A program made the translations under genes and the position numbers. The notes under the pieces were generated by a model. It was not told the origin of the DNA. It was given only the letters and a program-made list of their open reading frames with translations, and did no database searches. Of a stretch of DNA of 64,000 nt, positions 33,327-40,829 are shown in pieces; positions within the stretch are counted from its first letter, which is position 1; each line of letters opens with the position of its first letter. This stretch comes from Pseudomonas sp. AKS31 (lineage in GTDB: Bacteria > Pseudomonadota > Gammaproteobacteria > Pseudomonadales > Pseudomonadaceae), in NCBI RefSeq assembly GCF_023634765.1, contig NZ_JAMLFX010000002.1, positions 1,070,384 to 1,134,383 on the forward strand. The letters run 5' to 3'.

Positions 33327-33623
33327 TTAGATTGGGGCGATGCCTTCGACGATGATGATCTCCGCCCTCGCCCATTCTTCGCGGTAACTCTTCGCTTCCT
33401 GGTACGCCGCCGAGTGGTAGCACGCCACAGCCTTCTCATAGCTCTCGAACTCGATCACCACGCTGCGTTGCGGCGTCTTGCGCCCTTCCATCGCTTCGCT
33501 GCGCCCGCCCCTCGCCAGAAATTTCGCACCAAACTCAGCAAACGCCACCGGCGCGCGCTGGGTGTATTGGCTGTAGTGATCGGCATCGGCTATATCCACA
33601 TGAGCAATCCAGTACGCCTTCAT
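33327..33623 (-). CDS. DUF1330 domain protein
   Basis: 98 residues of the DUF1330 dimeric alpha-beta barrel fold, with the usual AYWIAHVDI start, a GGR.E segment and VVIEFESYEKAVACYHSAAYQ. The fold is found in small enzymes acting on unstable intermediates and in heme-type monooxygenases, but no reaction is established. Divergent from the ribBX-like gene and under operator site B, so it belongs to the same regulon. Confidence 0.88.
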   Translation of the reverse strand: MKAYWIAHVDIADADHYSQYTQRAPVAFAEFGAKFLARGGRSEAMEGRKTPQRSVVIEFESYEKAVACYHSAAYQEAKSYREEWARAEIIIVEGIAPI

Positions 33624-33633
33624 AGTGACCTCT

Positions 33634-33672
33634 TTGTTGATTTTGTATTATGGTATACCAATATATTTCCAA
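33634..33672. promoter_or_regulatory. Bidirectional promoter with TGGTATACCA operator (site B)
   Basis: Perfect palindrome TGGTATACCA at 33651-33660 between divergent genes. Minus strand: -35 TTGGAA (33667-33672), 16-base spacer, -10 TAATAC (33645-33650), operator in the spacer touching the -10; this serves DUF1330. Plus strand: -35 TTGTTG (33634-33639), 16-base spacer, -10 TACCAA (33656-33661), operator over the -10; this serves ribBX. Both layouts recur at other sites. Confidence 0.7.
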
Positions 33673-33691
33673 CGAACCCTGAGAGTCCAGC

Positions 33692-34801
33692 ATGGCCTTC
33701 AACAGCATCGAAGAAATCATCGAAGATTATCGTCTCGGCAAAATGGTCCTGCTGGTCGATGATGAAGACCGCGAAAACGAAGGCGACCTGCTGCTGGCCG
33801 CCGACCGTTGCACGCCGGAAGCGATCAGTTTCATGGCCCGCGAAGCGCGCGGGCTGATCTGCCTGACCCTGACCGACGAGCATTGCCAGCGTCTGGGCCT
33901 GGAGCAAATGGTGCCGGCCAATGGCAGCGTGTTCAGCACGGCGTTCACCGTGTCGATTGAAGCGGCGGTTGGCGTGACCACCGGTATCTCGGCAGCAGAT
34001 CGCGCCTGCACCGTGGCCGCTGCCGTCGCGCCGAATGCGCGTGCGGAAGATCTGGTGCAGCCGGGCCATATCTTCCCGCTACGCGCCAAGGAAGGTGGCG
34101 TGCTGACCCGCGCCGGCCACACCGAAGCCGGTTGCGATCTGGCGCGGCTGGCCGGTTTCACCCCGGCCTCGGTGATCGTCGAGGTGATGAATGACGACGG
34201 CACCATGGCCCGTCGCCCGGATCTGGAAGTGTTTGCGCGCAAGCACGGGATCAAGATCGGCACCATCGCCGACCTGATCCACTATCGCCTGAGCACCGAG
34301 CACACCATTGAACGCATCGGCGAACGGGAGCTGCCGACGGTGCATGGCACGTTCCGCTTGATCACCTTTGAGGATCGCATCGAGGGCGGCGTGCACATGG
34401 CGATGGTCATGGGCGATTTGCGCCGTGAAGTGCCGACGCTGGTGCGCGTGCATGTAATCGATCCGCTGCGCGACCTGGTCGGCGCCGAGTACAGCGGGCC
34501 GACGAACTGGACGTTGTGGGCGGCGTTGCAACGGGTCGCAGCTGAGGGCCATGGGGTTGTCGTGGTGCTGGCCAATCACGAGTCTTCGCAGGCGCTGCTG
34601 GAGCGGGTGCCGCAATTGACCCAGCCGCCGAGACAGTTCAGCCGTTCGCAATCGCGGATTTATTCGGAGGTGGGGACTGGGGCGCAGATTCTGCAAAACC
34701 TGGGGGTGGGCAAGCTGCGGCATCTGGGCCCTCCCCTGAAATACGCTGGTCTGACCGGGTATGACCTGGAGGTGGTCGAGAGTATTCCGTTCACCGAGTG
34801 A
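33692..34801 (+). CDS. RibBX-like protein: DHBP synthase with degenerate GTP cyclohydrolase II domain
   Basis: 369 residues. The N-terminal 3,4-dihydroxy-2-butanone-4-phosphate synthase domain (about 1-205) is intact, with [15 protein letters not shown] at about 23-37 and [15 protein letters not shown] at about 150. The C-terminal GTP-cyclohydrolase-II-like domain lacks the Cys-rich zinc motif; the matching region reads [17 protein letters not shown]. It should supply the four-carbon unit of riboflavin. Having a ribB copy under operator site B fits a need for extra flavin in this regulon. Confidence 0.92.
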   Translation: MAFNSIEEIIEDYRLGKMVLLVDDEDRENEGDLLLAADRCTPEAISFMAREARGLICLTLTDEHCQRLGLEQMVPANGSVFSTAFTVSIEAAVGVTTGISAADRACTVAAAVAPNARAEDLVQPGHIFPLRAKEGGVLTRAGHTEAGCDLARLAGFTPASVIVEVMNDDGTMARRPDLEVFARKHGIKIGTIADLIHYRLSTEHTIERIGERELPTVHGTFRLITFEDRIEGGVHMAMVMGDLRREVPTLVRVHVIDPLRDLVGAEYSGPTNWTLWAALQRVAAEGHGVVVVLANHESSQALLERVPQLTQPPRQFSRSQSRIYSEVGTGAQILQNLGVGKLRHLGPPLKYAGLTGYDLEVVESIPFTE

Positions 34802-34805
34802 AGCT

Positions 34806-35065
34806 GCCCTCACCCCAGCCCTCTCCCGGAGGGAGAGGGCGCCGACCGAGGTGTTTAGTCGCTATACATCGACCTGAAATACCGGTGCGAACTCAGGTTT
34901 TGAACAGCACGAATATCAGGTCCCTTTCCAATAACAAGTCGAGCTCGATTTTGAACAACATGAGGATCGGCTCCCTTTCCAATACCGGGTCGGACTCGGT
35001 TTTGAACAGCATGAAAATCTGCTCCCTTTCCCCCTCTCCCATTGGGAGAGGGCTGGGGTGAGGGG
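34806..35065. repeat. Composite repeat: CCCTCACCCC REP ends with internal 51-base tandem repeat
   Basis: Inverted CCCTCACCCCAGCCCTCTCCC ends enclose about 2.7 diverged copies of a 51-base unit starting at 34897, 34948 and 34999. The left inner edge (CCGACCGAGGTG...ATCGACCTGA) is the reverse complement of the right inner edge of the composite at 23713, so the same element is present here with a different internal repeat. No gene in this gap. Confidence 0.82.
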
Positions 35066-35139
35066 CTGGATCTAGAATTTCTACACATCTCTCGAGTGAA
35101 AAAATCACCCACCGCCAGATAACCGGTAAGGCAAAGTGC

Positions 35140-35176
35140 TTGCACAAAGTTTGGAATACCATAATATGATATTCCA
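35140..35176 (+). promoter_or_regulatory. Promoter with TGGAATACCA operator (site C)
   Basis: -35 TTGCAC (35140-35145), 16-base spacer and -10 TAATAT (35162-35167). The operator TGGAATACCA (35152-35161) fills the end of the spacer, exactly as at sites B (minus) and D. A second, weaker copy TGATATTCCA is at 35167-35176. It drives the ABC importer operon starting at 35271. Confidence 0.7.
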
Positions 35177-35270
35177 TAGACCGGACACTCCAACGGACGT
35201 CCGTCTACTGCTCCCGACAGGCGGGCAACAACGCAAGCCCGCTCAAAAACACAACAATGAGGGCGTAAAA

Positions 35271-36296
35271 ATGGTGTTGAACAAAGCTGCAACCGCGATC
35301 TTTTTCGCGGGACTGCTCAGCGTTACCGGTCAGGCTGCCATGGCTGCCGAAAGCGTGAACTTCGTCAGCTGGGGCGGAAGCACCCAGGATGCGCAGAAAC
35401 AGGCCTGGGCCGATCCGTTCAGCAAGGCCAGCGGCATCACCGTCGTGCAGGACGGCCCGACCGACTACGGCAAACTCAAAGCCATGGTCGAGAGCGGCAA
35501 CGTGCAGTGGGACGTGGTCGATGTCGAAGCCGATTTCGCCCTGCGCGCCGCCGCTGAAGGCCTGCTCGAACCCCTCGATTTCAAAGTCATTCAGCGCGAC
35601 AAGATCGACCCGCGTTTCGTCAGCGATCACGGCGTCGGTTCGTTCTTCTTCTCCTTCGTCCTCGGCTACAACGAGGGCAAACTCGGCGCCAACAAGCCGC
35701 AGGACTGGAGCGCCCTGTTCGACACCAAAACCTACCCCGGCAAACGCGCCCTCTATAAATGGCCAAGCCCCGGCGTGCTTGAACTGGCACTGCTGGCCGA
35801 TGGCGTAGCCGCCGACAAGCTCTACCCGCTCGATCTCGACCGCGCCTTCAAGAAACTCGACACCATCAAGAAAGACATCGTCTGGTGGGGCGGCGGCGCG
35901 CAGTCGCAGCAACTGCTGGCGTCCGGTGAAGCGAGCATGGGCCAGTTCTGGAACGGTCGCATCCACGCCCTGCAAGAAGACGGCGCACCGGTCGGTGTGA
36001 GCTGGAAACAAAACCTGGTCATGGCCGACATTCTGGTGATTCCAAAAGGCTCGAAAAACAAGGACGCGGCGATGAAGTTTCTGGCCGCCGCCAGCAGCGC
36101 CAAGGGCCAGGCCGACTTCTCCAACCTGACCGCCTACGCCCCGGTCAACCTCGACAGTGTGGAGCGTCTGGATTCGACGCTGGCCCCCAACCTGCCGACT
36201 GCCTACGCTAAGGATCAGATCACTCTTGATTTCGCGTACTGGGCCAAAAACGGCCAGGCCATCGCGACACGGTGGAACGAATGGCTGGTCAAATGA
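35271..36296 (+). CDS. ABC transporter substrate-binding protein, spermidine/putrescine (PotD) type
   Basis: 341 residues with a signal peptide (about 1-26, cleaved after AMA) and the class-D binding-protein fold (SWGGSTQDAQKQAW, then WWGGGAQSQQLLASGEASMG). It binds a small, probably cationic or nitrogenous ligand in the periplasm. Start at 35271 follows GAGGGCG; the longer frame lies in the promoter. Operator site C controls it, so its ligand is probably the substrate of the flavin-monooxygenase regulon. The permease gene overlaps by ATGA. Confidence 0.9.
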   Translation: MVLNKAATAIFFAGLLSVTGQAAMAAESVNFVSWGGSTQDAQKQAWADPFSKASGITVVQDGPTDYGKLKAMVESGNVQWDVVDVEADFALRAAAEGLLEPLDFKVIQRDKIDPRFVSDHGVGSFFFSFVLGYNEGKLGANKPQDWSALFDTKTYPGKRALYKWPSPGVLELALLADGVAADKLYPLDLDRAFKKLDTIKKDIVWWGGGAQSQQLLASGEASMGQFWNGRIHALQEDGAPVGVSWKQNLVMADILVIPKGSKNKDAAMKFLAAASSAKGQADFSNLTAYAPVNLDSVERLDSTLAPNLPTAYAKDQITLDFAYWAKNGQAIATRWNEWLVK

Positions 36297-37240
36297 AAAT
36301 GGCGGCCACCGCGTCCCGTCCCTCCACTGCCACCGGGAGCGCGACCAGCGCTGCCGGTAAGGCCCACGGAAAACAGGCGGTTGCGATGCAGCAAGCCCCG
36401 TCCCTCAGACAACGCTGGCGCGGCGCCGGCAATCTCGCACCGGCGCTGCTGTTCATCGGCCTGTTCTTTCTCGCGCCGTTGATTGGCCTGCTGTTGCGCG
36501 GCGTACTCGAACCAACTCCGGGCCTCGGCAACTACGAACAACTGTTCGCCAACTCGGCCTATGCGCGGGTGCTGCTCAACACCTTCTCGGTGGCCGGGCT
36601 GGTGACGCTGTTCAGCCTGCTGCTGGGCTTTCCGCTGGCGTGGGCGATCACGCTGGTGCCGCGCGGCTGGGGGCGCTGGATCCTCAACATCGTGCTGCTG
36701 TCGATGTGGACCAGCCTGCTCGCCCGCACCTATTCGTGGCTGGTGCTGCTGCAAGCCTCCGGGGTGATCAACAAGGCCTTGATGGCGATGGGCATCATCG
36801 ATCAGCCGCTGGAAATGGTCCATAACCTCACCGGCGTGGTGATCGGCATGAGCTACATCATGATCCCGTTCATCGTGCTGCCGTTGCAGGCGACCATGCA
36901 GGCCATCGATCCGATGATTCTGCAGGCCGGCTCGATTTGCGGCGCCAGCCCGTGGACCAACTTCTTCCGGGTGTTCCTGCCGCTGTGCCGGCCGGGTCTG
37001 GCCTCCGGCGGCTTGATGGTGTTCGTCATGTCGCTCGGTTACTACGTCACCCCGGCGCTGCTCGGCGGTGCGCAGAACATGATGCTGCCGGAGTTCATCA
37101 TTCAGCAGGTGCAATCGTTCCTCAACTGGGGCCTGGCCAGTGCCGGCGCTGCGTTGCTGATCGCGATCACTTTGGTGCTGTTCTACTTCTACCTGAAGCT
37201 TCAGCCGGAATCCCCGGTTGGCGCCAGTAACGCGAGGTAA
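36293..37240 (+). CDS. ABC transporter permease, PotB type
   Basis: 315 residues. An unusual Ala/Ser/Thr-rich, basic tail (about 1-40) precedes six helices; the EAA-type loop is near residues 205-225 (LQAGSICGASPWTNFFRV). Start chosen at the ATGA overlap with the binding-protein stop at 36296. Forms a heterodimeric pore with the next gene product. Part of the four-gene importer under site C. Confidence 0.9.
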   Translation: MKMAATASRPSTATGSATSAAGKAHGKQAVAMQQAPSLRQRWRGAGNLAPALLFIGLFFLAPLIGLLLRGVLEPTPGLGNYEQLFANSAYARVLLNTFSVAGLVTLFSLLLGFPLAWAITLVPRGWGRWILNIVLLSMWTSLLARTYSWLVLLQASGVINKALMAMGIIDQPLEMVHNLTGVVIGMSYIMIPFIVLPLQATMQAIDPMILQAGSICGASPWTNFFRVFLPLCRPGLASGGLMVFVMSLGYYVTPALLGGAQNMMLPEFIIQQVQSFLNWGLASAGAALLIAITLVLFYFYLKLQPESPVGASNAR

Positions 37241-37246
37241 GCCGAC

Positions 37247-38056
37247 ATGCTCCTGACCCCCAATGCGATGAGCCGGCGCATGCGCTTCGGCCTCTACGCC
37301 ACCACCGGGCTGATCGGTCTGTTCCTGCTGTTGCCGATCGTCTTCATCGTCCTGCTGTCGTTCGGCTCCTCGCAGTGGCTGGTGTTCCCGCCACCGGGCT
37401 GGACGCTGAAATGGTACGGCCAGTTCTTCTCCAACCCGGACTGGATGAACGCCGCAGCCGCTAGCCTCAAGGTTGCCGTGCTGACCACGATCTGCGCCGT
37501 GGCCCTCGGTTTGCCGACGGCGTTTGCGCTGGTTCGCGGGCGCTTTCCCGGTCGGGAAATGCTCTACGGCCTGTTCACCCTGCCGATGATCGTGCCGCTG
37601 GTGATCATTGCCGTGGCGGTGTATGCGCTGCTTCTCAAGCTCGGTTACACCGGGACCATGTTCGCCTTCGTCGTCAGCCATGTGATCGTCGCGCTGCCGT
37701 TCACGATTATCTCGATCATCAACTCGCTGAAGCTGTTCGATCAGTCGATTGAAGACGCAGCGGTGATCTGCGGTGCCTCGCGCCTGCAAGCGGTGTTCAA
37801 GGTGACGTTCCCGGCGATTCGTCCGGGCATGGTCGCCGGCGCCCTCTTCGCCTTCCTCGTTTCGTGGGACGAAGTGGTGCTCAGCGTGATGATGGCAAGT
37901 CCCACCCTGCAAACCCTTCCCGTGAAAATGTGGACCACCCTGCGCCAGGACCTGACGCCAGTGATCGCCGTCGCTTCGACGCTGCTGATCGGCTTGTCGG
38001 TTTTGGTCATGGTCATCGCCGCCGCATTGCGCCGGCGCAACGAAATCAGCGCCTGA
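37247..38056 (+). CDS. ABC transporter permease, PotC type
   Basis: 269 residues, six helices, with the EAA-type loop ....EDAAVICGASRLQAVFKVTFP at about 165-190. Six bases after the first permease gene, with the start ATG at 37247. Pairs with the PotB-type permease and the ATPase at 38074. Confidence 0.92.
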   Translation: MLLTPNAMSRRMRFGLYATTGLIGLFLLLPIVFIVLLSFGSSQWLVFPPPGWTLKWYGQFFSNPDWMNAAAASLKVAVLTTICAVALGLPTAFALVRGRFPGREMLYGLFTLPMIVPLVIIAVAVYALLLKLGYTGTMFAFVVSHVIVALPFTIISIINSLKLFDQSIEDAAVICGASRLQAVFKVTFPAIRPGMVAGALFAFLVSWDEVVLSVMMASPTLQTLPVKMWTTLRQDLTPVIAVASTLLIGLSVLVMVIAAALRRRNEISA

Positions 38057-38073
38057 GCGCCCAGGAGTACGAC

Positions 38074-39228
38074 ATGAGTGCCGTGATCAAAGACGCTTCC
38101 CAGCAGAACGACAAACCCCTGGTCAGCCTGCGCAACCTGAACAAGCACTACGGCGACTTTGCCGCCGTCGACAACATCTCGCTGGACATCAAGGACGGCG
38201 AGTTCCTGACCTTCCTCGGCTCCAGCGGCTCGGGCAAGAGTACGACGCTGTCGATGCTCGCCGGGTTTGAAACACCGAGCAGCGGCGAGATCCTCGTCAA
38301 CGGTCAGTCGCTAGTGAATGTGCCACCGCACAAGCGCGACATCGGCATGGTGTTCCAGCGCTACTCGCTGTTCCCGCATCTGTCGGTGCGCGACAACATC
38401 GCGTTTCCGTTGGCGATTCGCAAACTGGCTACGGCTGAACGTGACAAGCGCGTCGATGCGATGCTGAAACTGGTGCAGCTTGAGCAGTTCGCTCATCGCC
38501 GTCCTTCGCAACTGTCTGGCGGCCAGCAACAACGCGTCGCCATCGCCCGGGCGCTGGTCTACGAGCCGCGCATCCTGTTGATGGACGAACCGCTCGGTGC
38601 GCTGGATAAAAAGCTGCGGGAAGATTTGCAGGATGAACTGCGCCAGCTGCATCGCCGTTTGGGTATCACCATCGTTTACGTGACCCACGACCAGGAAGAA
38701 GCCATGCGTTTGTCGCAACGCATCGCGATTTTCAGTCACGGCAAGATTGTTGGTCTGGGCAGTGGTTATGACCTGTATCAGAATCCGCCGAATGCCTTTG
38801 TCGCGTCGTTTCTGGGCAACTCGAACTTCCTCAAGCTCAAGGCGCAAAGCAATGCGGCGGCGAGTTTTGAAGGGCAATCGTTGTCGATTCGGCTGACGGC
38901 CGGGTTGCATACCGATCAGGATGTGTTGCTGATGGTGCGGCCGGAAAAGGCCTTGGCGTTGAGCGTGGAGCAAGCTAGCAGCGAACCGCTGGCGGCCGGT
39001 TGGAACGAGGTTTCGGCGAAGGTGGTGGAAGTGCTGTTTCTCGGTGAGAGCCAGACTTGCAGTGTGGTTACTTCGGGCGGCACGTCGATGACGGTGAAGG
39101 CGTTGTCGGCCGCTGGCATGCCGCTCAAGGCCGGGGATCCAGTGCAAGTGCGCTGGGCGACTGCCGATGCCTGCGTGTATACCGAATGGACCGAAAGCGA
39201 TCTCAACAAGGCTGCGGGCGCTCACTGA
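38074..39228 (+). CDS. ABC transporter ATP-binding protein, PotA type
   Basis: 384 residues. Walker A GSSGSGKS at 49-56, Q-loop FQRYSLFPHL, signature LSGGQ at about 146-150, Walker B ILLMDEP, and a TOBE domain from about residue 290. Start at 38074 follows CCAGGAG; a longer in-frame opening is the shadow of the upstream permease gene. Energises the importer of 35271-38056. Last gene of the site C operon. Confidence 0.93.
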   Translation: MSAVIKDASQQNDKPLVSLRNLNKHYGDFAAVDNISLDIKDGEFLTFLGSSGSGKSTTLSMLAGFETPSSGEILVNGQSLVNVPPHKRDIGMVFQRYSLFPHLSVRDNIAFPLAIRKLATAERDKRVDAMLKLVQLEQFAHRRPSQLSGGQQQRVAIARALVYEPRILLMDEPLGALDKKLREDLQDELRQLHRRLGITIVYVTHDQEEAMRLSQRIAIFSHGKIVGLGSGYDLYQNPPNAFVASFLGNSNFLKLKAQSNAAASFEGQSLSIRLTAGLHTDQDVLLMVRPEKALALSVEQASSEPLAAGWNEVSAKVVEVLFLGESQTCSVVTSGGTSMTVKALSAAGMPLKAGDPVQVRWATADACVYTEWTESDLNKAAGAH

Positions 39229-39252
39229 AATCGTGTTGTCTGTGAGGTTTGC

Positions 39253-39414
39253 CCCCTCACCCCAGCCCTCTCCCCCAAGGGGGGCGAGGGGGAAAGGGAG
39301 CAGATCGGGGGGCTTTTCAGGACCTGAGATCGACTCAGGACTTTCAAGTCGATGTATAACGCCAAAGCAACTCGGTCAGTCCCCTCTCCCTCTGGGAGAG
39401 GGCTAGGGTGAGGG
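39253..39414. repeat. Composite repeat: CCCTCACCCC REP ends, short form
   Basis: Same inverted ends and the same CTCGGTCAGTCCCCTCTCCC right inner edge as the composite at 23713, but with only about 90 bases inside and no tandem array. Lies between convergent genes. Confidence 0.82.
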
Positions 39415-39431
39415 AACCAGTCGACGCGGTA

Positions 39432-40223
39432 TCAGGTAATGGCGCGGTAACCTTCGATCTCATCCGGCCACGCCGTGAGGATTTCGAAGCCGGTTTCGGT
39501 CACCGCCACCATATGCTCCCACTGCGCCGACAACGAGCCGTCCTTGGTCAGCACCGTCCAGCCATCCGCCATGTTCTTCACGTGACGCTTGCCGGCGTTG
39601 AGCATCGGTTCAACGGTAAAAATCATCCCCGCCTTCAACTTCATTCCCTGATTCGGGAAGCCGTAATGCAGGATCTGCGGCTCATCGTGGTAGACCTTGC
39701 CGATGCCATGCCCGCAGTACTCGCGCACTACACTGAAGCCTTCCTTTTCCGCCAGGCTCTGGATCGCATGGCCGATATCGCCCAACGTAGCGCCCGGTTT
39801 CACCATGCGAATGCCCGCGCACATCGCCTCGTAGGTGGTCTTGATCAGGTGTTGCGCTTCAGGCGTCGCCTCGCCGACCACGTACATGCGGCTGGTGTCA
39901 CCGAACCAGCCGTCCTTGATCACGGCGATGTCGAGGTTGACGATGTCGCCATCCTTCAACGGCGTGCCCGATGGAATGCCGTGGCAGACCACATCGTTGA
40001 CCGAGGCGCAGACGGTTTTCGGAAAACCGTGATAACCGACATTCGCCGGCACCGCTTTCTGCACGTTGACGATGTAGTCGTTGCACAGTTGATCGAGCTG
40101 ATCGGTGGTGACGCCCGCCTTCACATGCGGCACCAGCATGGCCAGCACTTCAGCGGCGAGTTTGCCGGCAGCACGCGATTGCGCGATGTCGGCCGGAGTG
40201 TTGATCTTGATCTGGTTTCTCAT
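39432..40223 (-). CDS. map: Type I methionine aminopeptidase
   Basis: 263 residues. Removes the N-terminal Met from new proteins. Metal ligands can be seen in NLDIAVIKDGWFGDTSRM (two Asp), EYCGHGIGKVYHDEP (His), FTVEPM (Glu) and QWEHMVAVTE (Glu). Start at 40223 overlaps the upstream ParD-like stop (ATGA). It may be a second map copy, since the housekeeping one normally lies near rpsB-tsf; this context with a ParD-like gene is unusual. Confidence 0.95.
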   Translation of the reverse strand: MRNQIKINTPADIAQSRAAGKLAAEVLAMLVPHVKAGVTTDQLDQLCNDYIVNVQKAVPANVGYHGFPKTVCASVNDVVCHGIPSGTPLKDGDIVNLDIAVIKDGWFGDTSRMYVVGEATPEAQHLIKTTYEAMCAGIRMVKPGATLGDIGHAIQSLAEKEGFSVVREYCGHGIGKVYHDEPQILHYGFPNQGMKLKAGMIFTVEPMLNAGKRHVKNMADGWTVLTKDGSLSAQWEHMVAVTETGFEILTAWPDEIEGYRAIT

Positions 40224-40447
40224 GCGCTGACGGCTTCCTGAGTCAGTTGTTGCAGATCCAGCCCGCCGTTCTGTTCGGCGCGGATCAGCAAGCGGCAAAT
40301 GGCGCTGTGGTCGAGGTTGGGGTGCAGTTCGGCGAGCATGCCGATGCGCATCCAGTGCTCGGCCTGCGCGTTGATCGAGCGGCTGAGCGCATTGCTCGAG
40401 ATGCGCAGATTCTCGTGCATGTCCTCTGAAATCTTTACGATGCCCAT
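40220..40447 (-). CDS. ParD-like antitoxin family protein
   Basis: 75 residues, ribbon-helix-helix type. The N-terminal MGIVKISEDMHENLRISS strand-helix and HWMRIGMLAEL helix match ParD-like proteins that carry no separate toxin. Overlaps the methionine aminopeptidase gene by ATGA in the order antitoxin-then-toxin, so the peptidase occupies the toxin slot. Two exact TATATGGATC copies sit over its start (40447-40478), a likely autoregulatory operator. Confidence 0.85.
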   Translation of the reverse strand: MGIVKISEDMHENLRISSNALSRSINAQAEHWMRIGMLAELHPNLDHSAICRLLIRAEQNGGLDLQQLTQEAVSA

Positions 40448-40482
40448 ATATGGATCCGATACGATTTGTATATGGATCGTAT
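40447..40482. promoter_or_regulatory. Paired operator of the parD-like/map operon
   Basis: Exact 10-base direct repeats TATATGGATC at 40447-40456 and 40469-40478, 22 bases apart, so on the same DNA face; ATACGA and TCGTAT are inverted around the second. The first copy covers the start codon region. Likely bound by the ribbon-helix-helix protein itself. Confidence 0.6.
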
Positions 40483-40520
40483 ATTAGCCAACCTCTATTG
40501 AAAATTGCAAATACGCCCCC

Positions 40521-40594
40521 TGTAGGAGCTGCCGAAGGCTGCGATCTTTTGATCTTGCTGATGATCGTTCCCACGCTCCGCGTGGGAACGATCA
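40521..40594. repeat. Single REP (GTAGGAGCTGCC) followed by GATCGTTCCCACGC palindrome
   Basis: One unpaired copy of the GTAGGAGCTGCCGAAGGCTGCGATC repeat at 40521-40552, then a complete palindrome of the other family at 40562-40594. Confidence 0.8.
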
Positions 40595-40625
40595 GGCGGG
40601 GCAGGCCCTCGCTCAAATTTCAGGC

Positions 40626-40655
40626 AAAAAAAAGCTGCCAAATCTGGCAGCAAAA
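40626..40655 (-). terminator. Rho-independent terminator on minus strand
   Basis: Stem GCTGCCA/TGGCAGC (40634-40651) followed on the minus strand by eight T. No annotated minus-strand gene ends here; the only visible upstream promoter is the Pho-box promoter at 40685-40719. Confidence 0.8.
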
Positions 40656-40678
40656 ACTTTAAGAACACGCGATGTATT
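40626..40678 (-). ncRNA. Candidate short PhoB-driven RNA
   Basis: Inferred transcript of about 50-55 bases from the Pho-box promoter (-10 TATGCT, 40685-40690) to the terminator at 40626-40655. There is no ORF in it. It may instead be premature termination of transcription entering the parD-like/map operon. Inference from promoter and terminator only. Confidence 0.35.
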
Positions 40679-40684
40679 GGCCTC

Positions 40685-40719
40685 AGCATAGACGCCGGAT
40701 AATGACAGTGTCATGACAA
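40685..40719 (-). promoter_or_regulatory. Pho box and promoter, minus strand
   Basis: On the minus strand TTGTCAT-GACA-CTGTCAT (40719 down to 40702) fits the 7-4-7 PhoB box layout (CTGTCAT repeats) with one mismatch, and TATGCT lies 11 bases beyond, the distance usual in PhoB-activated promoters. Confidence 0.6.
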
Positions 40720-40746
40720 CCGCACATTCACTGAACCACCCCCGCC

Positions 40747-40781
40747 CCGTCATCAGGATGTCATCAAGATCAAGGCAGAAT
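40747..40781 (+). promoter_or_regulatory. Pho box and promoter of ppx-like gene
   Basis: CCGTCAT-CAGG-ATGTCAT (40747-40764) fits the PhoB 7-4-7 box with two mismatches, and CAGAAT (40776-40781) lies 11 bases downstream as -10. Start codon at 40830. Control of polyphosphate genes by PhoB is established in other bacteria. Confidence 0.6.
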
Positions 40782-40829
40782 CCTCGCAACCGTCTTGAGC
40801 CTTCGGGCGGATGCTCTGCAAGGATTCCC

